From positions 1,798,001 through 1,862,000 of the forward strand of contig PZJY01000013.1 of the NCBI GenBank assembly GCA_031472005.1: DNA of 64,000 nt. Reading direction: 5' to 3'. A model generated the notes under the pieces. That model saw only the letters and a program-made list of their open reading frames with translations, searched no databases and had not been told where the DNA came from. The translations under genes were made by a program, and so were the position numbers. The DNA comes from Tetracladium setigerum. Its lineage: Eukaryota; Ascomycota; Leotiomycetes; Helotiales. The first letter of the stretch is position 1, and each line of letters opens with the position of its first letter. This document shows, one piece after another, positions 1 through 11,740 of this stretch.

Positions 1-3000
1 CAAACAAGGTTTTGGAGAGCGCCAAGCCATATATTTTGGTGGGACGGACGACGCAAACACATCAACTTCCATTGCAGGCTATCGCAGGTTTTTGTAGGAA
101 AAGAGGGGATCTTCATACGCTTCAAAACTTCAAAACGCTTTACCCTTCTGGTTGTCGCCTTCAGGTATGATGTTGGCCTTCGTCAAGTCTGAAGTCGAGA
201 ACGGCTATCACATAATAATTGCAAGCTCATATTCAACAAACAAAACTTACTGCCATCATTAAACTCCACAACCCCATGAACAAAGAACAGCTCAGAAACC
301 CTAAACAAGCTTATTGTCAGACATCTTTGATTTTGGCGTATGCACAACTATTCATACCCACCTATGCAACGCGCGTCGTACTCGTTCTGATCGAGCACCA
401 GATGTGAGGGGGACTACCACATGATAACCCTACATTGCACACGCTATTCAAGACTTAAAAGTTTTAACCCTAATACTTTGTCTGCGTTTACTGGATGGGC
501 TCATTGGCGTTAATGGTAAGTTCCAGACTTCAGGGTCTTTCTCCATGAGTACAGGACCAAAGATTAAGTATCCGGAGTACTAGACTAATATTAGAGACAG
601 CCGATATACAGCATAAAGTACGTACACAGTACAATCAAGTACTTCCCAAGTCAGCACATATTTAAACTCTCAAGAAAATGGAAATTCCTTCAATTCCCAC
701 AATAAGTACAGATTACTAAGTAATCCGACCAGCAGTTTGTCTAGTATACTTCCAACAATCCCCAGAGAATCTTCAAACACGAACACCAAATCGCGCCGAA
801 AACCCCATATAGTACAGTACATGGAGTACACATAGGTAGAAACACGCAGCATGGTAGTAACGAGGCTATGTACAGTACATGCGGTGTACAGTACGAAAAT
901 ACATTCGATGGGTATCTAACTCAGTTCACGCCGACGACAAGTATAGTACCACCACAACCCAAACAGATGAAAACAACCGAGAATCAATGAGGCATTGTAC
1001 AACTCCAATAACGTTACTGTGCGGCAAGGTATCTCTCTAGACGCCACGTCTTTTCTCTCTTCCTTCAACTTCTTGGGGGGGAGGGGTTGATTGGATCAAG
1101 GAAAACAGGAGAGACCGGATGGATTAACACCTATGGATTGATATCCACAAGTACTATACGAAAACCTCAGTTGCACATGTCTATGCTTTATGCATTTTGA
1201 GAATGGGGGACGCCTCTGAAGAGTTCATCGACCAATCAGCGTTTCTAAGGAGAAAGAAGAACACAAAATCCAGACTACGGTACTGTACTGTGCTGGTATT
1301 CTCAAGCCCGAGACTCGACGTCCACTTATCGGCATGTAAGACTTACAGTACTGTACTGTACCATGACGACAAGCGTGGTGAACTTGAAAGATACACGCCG
1401 TACAGCGCCTCCAAGTACCTACTCGTAGTTCAAACAAAAGAGCAAGACAAACAAGCCTCACAGATGAAACATAATAAATCAGAAGCCTGTATCTACTCCT
1501 TCCTTCAAACAAGCTCAGTCAAGATATCGGCCTCGGCCGAACCATCTTGTGCGACAGAACTTGACAGTTGATAGTTTAATCCCTGTGAAAATCATACGGG
1601 ATGGGGATCCATTTATTATTCTTTTCGATTATTTCGCCATTTTTGAAGTCAAATAATTGGGGTGAAAAAAAGAACTCCCCACAAAAATATTGCACAACTG
1701 TCAATAGATTTTAGTTTTCATTATTTCATAATTCCCATACAGAAGTCTCCACAAAGGTATGAAATATTGATCGGGGGAAAGGAAAAGAGGAGATAGATAG
1801 GCAGGCGGATACAATGGGCGGAGCTGGACAAGTGGACTGCGCAAAGAGTTTCCATCCACATCCCTTACCTACCTCTCTGCTTGCGTACCTACCTGTCTAT
1901 TGGTTTTAAGACTAGACAAGTGCAATAACATGTACGGAGTACGTGGTGGTGTTGTCTATGCTTTTTTTCTCGCCTCTCGGATTCCCATTTCGTCCTATTG
2001 GTTTTTCCATGCGGTGGCCCAAGCCATTTTCAAAAACCTGTTCTGTTCATCTGAAACTTAAATGTCTTTCCACTTCTCGGCAAGTCGAACAACAATGGAA
2101 GTATCAAACCCTAAAAATCCCAACTCTTCCAATGACATCAGCCGCAAACTCAACGGAGCGTGATCTCGAGGGCGCCTAGCTAACGGTCTACGGACCTTTC
2201 GCGCAACCGACCGAGCGACGCAAACGCACATGAACTGCTGCACACAAGACCAATAGTTTTCTGCACGTCCCGATTATTATATTGGGGCTACCTTTGGGGC
2301 TGGCACTGAGCACTCCAGCTGGACGGAATTCCGGAAGCCTCTTGGACGCCATAAAAACGCCTCTTTTTTGGTGTGCGTCGGGAGATGGGCACGTTTTGTT
2401 TGGGTGATACTACGAGTATACGAACACGTCTTGTACAGTGTACATACTGTAGAGTAAGGTAAACGGATACTTGGGCCGTACTGCATATTCATGTAAATGG
2501 GTTTCGTATTATTATTCATCTCAACTACTCCAGGAGATCATCGTTAGACTCGCAATCCATTTGGCGCTGGCTGTATGCCGTTAATTAGGTGCGAGGATTT
2601 TGAGTCCTGATTTTAGTCCTACAGAGAGATGCTCCTCGAGGAGTTCGCTCATCGCCGACAAACGACTCGAGAGATGGCAAAGAGGTCAAGAGAAGGATCA
2701 AAGGGTCCAAGTTAGCAGATCACCACCGAGGCACATCTACAGCCACATCTCACGATAACACTCCATCAGGCCAATTAAGTGAGCTGATTCACTTTAGTAT
2801 ACTGGCTCGTCGTTGGTTGTTCTGCTTCGAGGAGGTCGACGTTTGAAGACCACTTCGCCAAGGTGCCAGATGTGGAGGGGAGATGTGTCAAGTAGTGAGA
2901 CCTTTTCTGAGACCTTTTGGCCTTCTAGAAGCTGGGAATGATTCAAGGGTTGTTTAACCCTCTTTGATGCTGACCAGCAAGACCCAGCAAACCAATCCAA

Positions 3001-4278
3001 GTAGTTGACTACTTGGCGATTCATCTTGAACGTCAGTCAGCAGAGGATAGACAATAGTCCGCTGGAGTGTGCATCTTTCCATGTTGGTGGTAGCACCAAA
3101 TAACTACTAATCTTACATAAACAACCAAGCAATAATCAAAAGATCACGAGGGGAGGCTTCCCCCGCGATGCAACGCTGTTAACCTGCAACGCTATTGTTA
3201 TTATTGCATGTGTACCTTACTTACGGAGTAAACTAGATTATTACAATATCGAGTTGTATCCCAAGGATTCCTCCCGCAGATTAGACTGTGTATTGGCAGT
3301 CATTGGCACCAATCCCGACCCTTGCGGCGACCAGGCGATCCTTACAGCTTCCTTGTTTGCATCGTTGTGCATGCAGTCCAAGATCCCAGGGTGGCAGGAG
3401 AAGGAGATATGAAATTTGCCACGGCCCTTTGAATAATGAAAATAATATGAATGGCTTCATCTCATCTCATGTCTTGTATATTATTATTCCGTTCCGTTGT
3501 TGTATTTATGCCGATGAACCTTAAGAGCCGTTGTGGCTGGCATACTGTAATTCTTTAAAGTCCATCTTCTCAAGTATAATGATCCAACGGATGAGCCGGA
3601 ATCAGTTCGCCGGGCGTTCATGTTGTGCCTCCATCCGCATCTACGGCCTTGTTCAACTAAGTTTATAAAGCGGAAACAAGTTGCAATTGATTGCGAACGA
3701 CCCCACTACCAAACGGTCTAAACCAAACAGCAACAAGCACGGCTTCGTATTCCACTATTCCAACATCCATCCCGTGGATTAGCCATAATCCGTGCCATCC
3801 TTATCCCAGAATATCCCTCCCCTCCACACAGCAAAGACAGACCACCTCTCTATTATGACCGCTTGAACAACTCCTCCTCCTTCATCGACCACGATCTCAA
3901 CTATCCTCCTCTCCTCGCTGTATTTGCCAGCTGGTTGGTATTGGAAGACAGTCTTGGACCCTTCTTTCCAGAAACTTGGTTCGTGATTCACATTCGTCCC
4001 CATCTGACTGGTGTGTGTGAATCAACAGTCTCAGTCCAGACTTCTGGAATTCCCACTGTTCGGAACACCCGCGCACCCAGCTTCAATTGAGTGTAGATTC
4101 AAGTTCAGCTGGATTTAATCGACTAACCTTGATTTTTATAGCTTCGATTATCATCGCCCCGTAAGCAGTCCGTCCCCATCGTCAAGTGTTGTTAAGTATC
4201 GATTACGATCCTCCTGAATTGTTGAATTCCAACCCCACCACCAACCATCTCAACCACCTCAAATCAACAACCTACCTG

Positions 4279-4316
<38 letters not shown>

Positions 4317-4625
4317 CAATTATTATCCTTCCAAACCCATAGCTCAATCCACGCTTGCTTAGCTGTAAATGCTGCATGATTAACGCGGCAAACTCTCTTT
4401 CGGAAAAACATCTCATCAGAGTTCGCCGCCAGCCAGAAACTATTTGTTCGTACTAAGGTTTACACCAACCGAACTACTTGGTCGAAGCTAGAGACAGCAT
4501 CAACAAGCAATCCATCTTTCTATATATTTAATACCCAACCCCAAAGACTCCTGCTGCTTTTTCTTCTTTCGCAAAACACTTCGCAGAACTTCAGACCCCC
4601 CCAAAAAAACAAACACACAACCACA
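1..4625. other. gene-poor intergenic region
   Basis: No open frame here has protein-like composition; the short frames overlap on both strands and lack recognisable motifs. The stretch is unusual for repeated TACAGTAC/GTACTGTA words (627-632, 811-820, 871-894, 1281-1290, 1344-1361, 2431-2450). Near the right end a CTAAC (4123-4127) followed by a T-rich tract and AG at 4140-4141 looks like a branch site and acceptor. The leader of the gene starting at 4626 may therefore be spliced. Nothing else is supported. Confidence 0.5.
4281..4315. repeat. (CTA)n trinucleotide microsatellite
   Basis: Eleven perfect CTA units plus CT, about 310 bp upstream of the start codon at 4626, in the presumed 5' leader or promoter. 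Confidence 0.95.
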
Positions 4626-5565
4626 ATGTCGGTATTCTCGAAATTAAGATTATCCAAGAAGGCGGCCGAGGAGCACAAGGCCGCCGCCAAAGCCAAAGAG
4701 ACGGAATCACAAGTAGCCCAGTCTGTCGCGAAGAAATACCACCATGTCCCAACACATGCCAGAATAGATTCGCAGGGCATTGCTCCTCAAGAGTGGAAGG
4801 AGGTCGATCGTCCAGTGATCAAGCAAATCAACAGAGATGCGGCAAGCCTCTACGCGCTCAGCACAAGGACCAGTATGCTGTCGACGGTCTCGAGTATGAA
4901 TGCGATCGCCATATCAGAAGCCGGATCGTCGAAAAGTATCGAGTCAACACGACACAACCATGGTTCTCTCAAGGCTTTCCAGAGAACATGGTCTGACCCA
5001 AATACTTTTGATGTCACAAGGAAGGGACCTCCTCGTTCGGCCTCCTCCAGTCAGATCAACGGCTATAAGGGAACTTCATATGGTAGACACTCCCCACGAC
5101 GAGCACACTCCCACCGCGATTCCGGCTTCAGCAATGGACCCAGTCCACTGTCCAGTGGACTGAACTCAGAAGGTAAGCTTCAATCCAATACAAATTCAAT
5201 CTTGCCTCTATTCCGTCACCCAAATCAATCATACTAACATATACTCCATAGATTCTTCTCCCGTTGCCTCCTCCGGAAACAGCACAGTCTCCAAACGTTC
5301 AACCGACAACTTCGAGATGGCTCGCACTACTCGCTCATTCCACAAACCAACTTCATCTCAAGTCACACAAAGCACCACCAGGTCCACCACCACCACAACT
5401 AAAGAGGCAGAGATTGAAGTCCCAGCAGCCACAACCGAACTCCCAACCGCACCGCCACCAGCCAAAGTCCGCGAAACGCCCGCCACCAAAGTCGTCGCGC
5501 AAGAGATCAAGCAGAAGAAGTCTCGCTGGAGCATTCGAGGAAAGAAGGTCTCCGTCTCAACATGA
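4626..5565 (+). CDS. conserved hypothetical basic Ser/Thr-rich protein
   Basis: Two exons, 4626-5172 and 5252-5565, joined across a 79-bp intron (GTAAGC donor, ACTAACAT branch-like site, CATAG acceptor); the product is 286 residues. The N-terminus (MSVFSKLRLSKKAAEEHKAA) is lysine/alanine-rich and helical-looking. The middle is Ser-rich and low complexity, with short conserved-looking patches such as KYHHVPTHARIDSQ and RTWSDPN. The second exon is Thr/Pro-rich and ends in a very basic tail (KKSRWSIRGKKVSVST). There is no signal peptide, membrane segment or catalytic motif. The style matches widely conserved filamentous-fungal hypotheticals, so I assign no function. The start is supported by an upstream pyrimidine/A-rich leader with CAC AATG context. 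The gene is isolated, with large gene-free flanks on both sides. Confidence 0.8.
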
Positions 5566-5984
5566 TCGATCACCTATCTATCCCTCGAAGAGACTTTTGA
5601 AATCGCAACACACGCACGACCCTTGACGGACGGACGTACTTAATAACACAAAAAACCTCGCCTAGTAGTATCGGACGGGTCTGTGCTGTGGAATCACAGC
5701 GGTTGTGGAATGCAGCTCCCTCCCTCACTCAAATTCATTTCTATCCCCCGGCACCTTGCATATAATTATTATATTTGGTTTCTGCTGCAAGCAACGAGAG
5801 GTCCTCTTTCCACCTCTCTTTTCCCCCGCGCGCGCAAAACAAAAGCACACCCATAAATCAGCGGGCGTTTTTCTTTCTTTTGGGACTCTACTCTTCCAAA
5901 CTTTTGGTCCCCGGATGGCGAATACACACATGATTCATTTTCAAATCATGGTGGAGTTATCGGTGTTAGGCACATAGATATCTG

Positions 5985-6012
5985 TTTTTTTTTTTTGTTT
6001 TTTTTTTTTTTT
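5985..6012. repeat. poly-T tract
   Basis: Twelve T, one G, then fifteen T, about 420 bp downstream of the stop at 5565. Confidence 0.9.
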
Positions 6013-6116
6013 GGTATTTCACTTCTTTTTAGAAAGACGGCGTTTTTAAGGCACGGTGGGAAGCTGGATAAGTTTGCTTACTTGCACTTCCATGGGGGAA
6101 TTACTGGTGTTTTCGT

Positions 6117-6140
6117 GATGGATGGATGGATGGACGGATG
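6117..6140. repeat. GATG tetranucleotide repeat
   Basis: Six tandem GATG units, the fifth reading GACG. Confidence 0.9.
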
Positions 6141-6485
6141 GTTGGGTTGGACATTCAGTATCGGGATTTTCAGATCTAGATACCATTCTTTTGTATATAC
6201 GCAATATCTGCTCCCTCCCTTAGGGAGCCGATGAAAACTTTCTTGTGGTCATTATGAAAATGAAGCTTCATAGATTGAAGTTCCTTTTTTTGTCTGGCAT
6301 GGATTGGATGTACCCAGGCTACATAGGTAGCTATGAATAGAGGAGATTTGATGAAAAATAAATAAGAAAAAAATTCAAATAACCGATATAGTCTCTCGTT
6401 GTTTATGCTGCCTTTTACTTTTCCCTCTCCTTCATTCATTCATTCATTTGACCAGCACCATCATCTCTCTCTCTCGGCCATCTCA

Positions 6486-6507
6486 GTACTGTAAGATCTT
6501 ACAGTAC
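6486..6507. repeat. 22-bp perfect palindrome
   Basis: The 11-base arm GTACTGTAAGA is followed directly by its exact reverse complement with no spacer. The outer GTACTGTA/TACAGTAC halves match words scattered through the first 9 kb. Confidence 0.9.
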
Positions 6508-6784
6508 ATTAATCTACTGCACCTTCTCGGCCCAAGATTTCCCATCTCGATTCCCATCCATAATCAAACACGATCACGATTCACAATCGCGATCCTCTCC
6601 ACCACTATGCACGAATTCACCACCACCCACCATTTACCACCACCACAACCACAAGCCTTCCATTTAGTTTATCAAATCTTCAAAATCCTGAGCACTGACG
6701 CCATCCCGATCCCGATCTTCTATCCACAATGTCCATCCAGTCCACAAATCCACAATCCCACAATCGCCAAACTCTATTTCTCCC

Positions 6785-6802
6785 ATGCATGCATGCATGC
6801 AT
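6785..6802. repeat. ATGC tetranucleotide repeat
   Basis: Just over four tandem ATGC units; the tract is self-complementary. Confidence 0.9.
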
Positions 6803-7553
6803 CAACAGCCAGCTCTCTTAGTCCCAAACTCAACCACACAACGCCAACGCCATATCCAGCTGCAAAAGAGTGCTGCAAAGCTAATGAAAAAAGCGTATTA
6901 TTTTTAGCCTTTCTCTCCTCCTCCTCGCCGCCCAGCAAACTCTTAGACTTTTATACTTTTTGGGAACTTCTGGATTGATTGAGACTTTATTCTGTTCATA
7001 GGCTCTGCAGGACGGTACTGTATAGTAACTTCATTCGAAAATACCTTATGTATTGATCGGGACTACCTTCGTTCTCAAGTAATCTTGGTACTTAACCTAA
7101 CTGTGTACAGTAACCTCCAACCTATATAAGCGTCACCCATGCTCTGGACCTACATTCTGCTTTTCCGTCTACCCAAAGGCCCCAAACTTTAGCGCACTGG
7201 CACTTGTACCGAGCTGAGACTTTTACGAAGTCGAATCGATTTCCTGGGAGAGACAGGAACGAAAGTTTGGTTAGATTAGGTTAGGTTTTTTGCGCGGAGA
7301 AAGGTAGGATTGTTTTCCTATTTACAGGACTAGTTTGATGTGAGGTGATGTGATGTGTTCAGCCCATCCAGGATTGATTCAGATTCACGACTAAGGTTCT
7401 AGGTAATTAGCCTTGAAGGACCGTGGACCGAGTTGTTGGGTTGGGTTTTCTGATAGGTCACTCTTCGTCGTGTGTTCTACTGCTCCCTGGATGTCTTAAG
7501 GAAGGGGCTTTTTCCGAAGTGGTGGACTGTGGAAGGGCAGTGGTCTTGAATCG

Positions 7554-7580
7554 AGTAGTAGTAGCAGCAGCAGTAGTAGT
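7554..7580. repeat. AGT/AGC trinucleotide repeat
   Basis: Nine trinucleotide units in a three-block pattern (AGT, AGC, AGT), in non-coding sequence. Confidence 0.9.
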
Positions 7581-9048
7581 CCTGTAATGATAGAGTGCGA
7601 GAACGAGACGAGACAACGAGGCAAGGGAGGCTGCCTTGGATTGATTATTGGGTGTCAGGTGGAAGGGACTGCACTGTACTGTATGTACCTGATATCACGA
7701 GATAATCATCAGATCGTTTGTTTTGAATATGATTGTTTGAGGACGTGTGGTGCAGTAATGAATGATGTTTTGTTAATCTGACGTTTTCTCCCTTCAAAAC
7801 TCGTCTGATCTGATTGCTGTGGTAACTAACCCAGGGATCAAGATCTTACCTCGGAGGCTGATTTGTTGTTGGTGGACTTGGGATGATTTTATAGTTTTAG
7901 TGTTATTTTTGTGGGAAGGGGAGATGAGGCGAGGTGAGCAAACAAGAAGATATTAGCCATTATTATTGTGTGATAGGGGAGTGAATAAGTGGGTGGGTAT
8001 GGTATTAAGGTAAATTCATATAACAAGATTATTCCATTCGTTCTTGCTGTACTTCTAATACACATTTGAAAACCTGAGATGACTATCAATGTCTGTTAAA
8101 AACGTTGAAGCAAAATTCAAAATGATAGATATGGTAGAAAGGAGTTCTTGATTGTTTACTGTACTCCTTTTTGTTTCCTCTCTCTCCTTCTTTCCTAATC
8201 TCTCTCTCTCTTACTCTCTTACACATCCACCCACTCGTATACAAAAAACACTTCCCACGCACTGCCACGCACACAACAATCTCGACCCATCTCGCCTCCT
8301 CATCCAAACTCTACCGTACTGTACCAAAAAGCATAAATTCCCCAGATGTGGCGTTATGCCACGTCTCCCAAGCACCAATAAACCTTCTTTTCCAGGGAAA
8401 TTCCCGTAGACTTTGCGCCATTTTTAAACTGCCAATGCTGTACTCTACTGTATTATTGTACGAGGTAAATTTAAGCTGCGATTTGCCGCTCACCCGCCCA
8501 GGTACCTAATACCTTAATTACGGTAGTTTGTTATTTCCTCGCCTCCATGAAAACTTTACTTGTGATCAGGTGAACAAATCAATGGATCAGATGACAATTA
8601 ATGTGACATGGAGTAAGAGGATAGAGTTTGAGGTTCCTGTAGGTACAGCTGTAATGCTGTTTACTAAACAACTGAAGTAGGTAAGCTCGAAGGTAGGTAC
8701 CCGTTTGTTTACTTCATGGATTATTTTGCGTTGGCGAGTTAAATCAAAGCTTAAGCGAAGTCGACGGATTTTGTGGGAAGAGAATCTTTGGATGGATTCA
8801 TTAACAAGGAAATCTCGCCCTGCACTCTATCTAGAATCAAGAGCTTGAGATTAGAGGGAGTGGCAGCTCTAATTCATTACATGAATCCCAACATAACGAT
8901 TTGTTAATTTCAAAGAGAAGTCATGGAAGAAATATCATTGTATGCAATCAAGTCTTAAAGACTATTCGCTACGATTCTTCCGGTATTCTAAAGTAACAGA
9001 TCTCAGAAGTCTTGCAGTTCTAGATCAGCACATTCACAATCCTTCCAC

Positions 9049-11512
9049 TTAAAAATCACTATCCCCTCCAACACCCCTCGCCCACTTCAAAAAGCTCTCA
9101 ACCATCTCAACCGTAATCTGCTTCTTCACACCCCTAATCGCATTCTCCAAATGGCTCATCCGCACCTTCAATTCCTCGTCACCAGTCTCCTTACACACCT
9201 CAACAACCTCCTGTCCAGCTTTCTCACACACAGAAACCAGCTCAGCACCTGAATACCCCTCCGTCAACATAGCCAACTTGGCAATATCCACATCATCATC
9301 AAACGCCATCTTCCGCCCCTTCACTCTCAAGATGGCCTCCCTGCCTGCAAAATCCGGCGGCGCCACGTAAAGCAATTCATCGAATCTCCCCGGTCTCAAG
9401 AGCGCCAGGTCGAGATTCTGAGGTTTGTTCGTCGCAGCCAGAACGGTAACACCAATCAGAGTCTCAATCCCATCCATCTCATTTAGCAAAGTTGTGAGAA
9501 CGTTGACGCCTCCCCCGCCACCCGCGCGGCCCTCGCGTTTACTGCCTATGGAATCGATTTCGTCAAAGAAGATGATGGATGGGCTGGCCGCGCGGGCGCG
9601 AGAGAAGATGTCGCGCACGGCACGCTCGGATTCGCCCACGTACATGTTGAGGAGTTCGGCGCCTTTGACGGCGAAGAAGTTGAAGCCGGCTTCGGTGGCC
9701 ATGGCTTGGGCTGAGAGGGTTTTGGAGCAGCCGGGTGGCCCGTAGAGGAGGAGACCTTTGGTGGGGATATGCCGATGCGTTTCATCAAGGCAGGGTACTG
9801 TATTTCTTTCGTTAGTTTCTGGTTTGTTTTGAATTGAATTATGAAGGATGAAACTGGAGGTGTGTGTACCTTTAGTGGAGTTTCGATAGCTCTGCGTAGG
9901 GCTTTCTTGACATTTTCTTGACCTCCTATATCATCCCATCGGACACTTGGTGGTTTCAATGTGATATCATGCATTGCCGTTGGCCTGACGAGAAGAAGAG
10001 CTTGCTCGATATTCTGCTGAGACAAAAAGTGCTCTTTCGATCGCCAGTCTTCAATCGTTCTGTCAATATCTCTCTCGGCGAGTTTTCCGGCTGTGGAGAG
10101 GAGCATTACGAGATCTTTGGCTGTGTAGGCATGTGTTCGATCGCCTAACTTTTCGAGGACTTCGTTTCTGACATTGGGCGTGATTGGTGGAGCGAGGGAT
10201 TTCAGAATGGCTTTTCGAGCTGGGGCGTCGGGGATGGAGAGGGGGATTTCGGTGCTAAAGCGGCTGAGGCTTTTGAGAGACATGGGAATATTGCTTGTCT
10301 CGAGAGTAGCTGCTACGACAAGTACTTTTGGAAGGGCAGTGGAATCATCCCGTCCGTAGAGATTGTCTAGTTCTTCCTCGAGAGTCTCGAGAACGCTCTG
10401 AGAAGCGGTGCCTTCTCCAGAGACGATGTTTTGGAGATCATCTAGGATAATAACACTCGGCTGAGTGAGCCTGGGTATTGAAATTAGCGATTTCTTGATG
10501 TATAAAGACTGGGATTGACGAACTTGGCCTCAGTGAAGACTTTCTCGATAGCCGCAGACTTAGCATCCTTTCGCTTAATTCGATAGACCTTTCCCCATCC
10601 TGAAGAGGCAATCTTGTTCAAAATGAAAGTCTTTCCACTACCATGACCGCCATGCAAAAGCACGGCTCCAGAACGATGCGCCCAAGGAAAAGCAAATTCC
10701 ATGGTAAATTCACTTAGGAAGCCATTGAGCTTTTCCAGAGCTTGGTCGATTCCAGCAATGTTCGCAATTTGAAGGGAGGTAATCCTGACGGAGCTGAAGA
10801 GACCAAGGCATCTTCTTGGGTTTGGTTGGATATCTTGACGGGACAGCCAGAATATTGTCCCAGGCCATTCGACATATTATCGATCGAGGCAACCACAAAA
10901 GTGCGCCGAGGACCATCAACCATAAGTTTGAAAGTCATGCCTGTGAAAACCATTCTTGCTCGACCTATAGAAGTCAGTCAATGTTATTTCCTCGTCATTT
11001 CAGACATTCTGTCTCTCTCTCTCACCTAAATGTTTCGTCAAATGCCACTCCCAATGTGGTCTATCTTCTTCATCCAACAACGGCAAACCCTCCTTTTCCA
11101 CAGTCACATCTCTAAAGACCACACTTTTCACAACCTTTGGAAACACTCCACCACCAGAAGCAATTCCCAATTCATCGCCCAACTTGAAGCCACAAGCTTC
11201 CTGGAACACCTTGGACACCTGTGCAACCTTCCTGCTCAGATTCTTTTCTGTAGATAACCACGCAATGGCTTCTCTGATCTCCGGCTTCTCAACCGACTCT
11301 CCCTCTGGTGCAACGGGTGGGAGTTTCCAAACATAGCACGTCTCTCCCGAATTCAACCCCAGGTCAAGAAGAGTATTCATGGCCAGAAATACACGTGATG
11401 CGCCATCCTGGTCTGCTCGTTCCTGGCTTTGATTTGGGTAAGGACGAATCTTAACCTCCAGGCGCTTCTCCTGGTGAGTTGACATGTTAAGTACGACATT
11501 TGAAGCCTTCAT
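9049..11512 (-). CDS. AFG2: AAA ATPase Afg2/Drg1, two frameshifts
   Basis: Type II AAA ATPase that, in the known family, releases Rlp24 from pre-60S ribosomal particles in the cytoplasm. Exons run 11512-11026, 10964-10524, 10470-9870 and 9797-9049, with introns of 53-72 bp. About 759 residues are expected, close to yeast Afg2. An N-terminal domain with an EACGFKLGDELG patch is followed by ATPase D1 (Walker A GGHGSGKT, Walker B-like IILDDL) and D2 (GPPGCSKT, IIFFDEID, the sensor/arginine region ATNKPQ...RPGRFD). Two one-base frame breaks interrupt it: near 10781-10788 (between the N-domain and D1) and at the GGGG run 9763-9766 (just before the D2 Walker A). Adding one base at each restores family-typical protein. 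The first could instead be a poor 80-89-bp intron using a GTCGAA donor. The start is the ATG at 11512; a longer in-frame extension exists upstream. Identity is firm, integrity uncertain. Confidence 0.88.
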
Positions 11513-11740
11513 GTTGTGCTGATCTTGAACTTCAGATTGACTTGACCTGAAGATTTTTTGTTGAAAAATAAAATGTTTTTGTTTTGGGAGCAGGTGGATG
11601 ATTGGATGTGCCGGAATTTTTGGAGCTTCGCTTGGCTTGGACAATTCAAGCTCCACCTCGATTCGATGTCCCTGCAGCTCTCGACGACATCAAAAACCAA
11701 CGAAAGGTAGAACGGTCAATCCATTGCGAAGAATCTATTG
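11513..11740. promoter_or_regulatory. divergent promoter, AFG2 and 11.7-kb gene
   Basis: 228 bp separate two divergent start codons, so the pair must share this promoter region. No specific element was recognised. Confidence 0.5.

Larger units (their letters stand above)
5566..9048. other. gene-free interval, 3.5 kb
   Basis: Open frames here are low-complexity shadows of C/T-rich or simple-sequence tracts; the longest, 6448-6978, is Pro/His/Ser-rich without motifs. The interval holds the homopolymer and microsatellite tracts listed separately, a 22-bp palindrome at 6486-6507, and more GTACTGTA-like words (around 7013, 7106, 7672, 8315, 8440). It could contain long UTRs or non-coding transcripts, but nothing in the sequence proves that. 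Confidence 0.5.

Noticed and set aside
1197..1571. 124-codon frame with an overlapping 95-codon frame on the other strand
   Set aside because: Composition is not protein-like, it spans the TACAGTAC words, and both strands are equally open; most likely chance.
6448..6978. 176-codon open frame in the gene-free region
   Set aside because: Low-complexity Pro/His/Ser/Thr translation of C/T- and CCA-rich simple sequence, spanning a palindrome and a microsatellite; no motif and no splice context.
9049..11512. PEX1/CDC48-type AAA ATPase as alternative identity
   Set aside because: The N-domain (EACGFKLGD) and the C-terminal LENAIRGVKKQITVEMVESF block fit Afg2; no PEX1 N-domain and no CDC48 tail are present.
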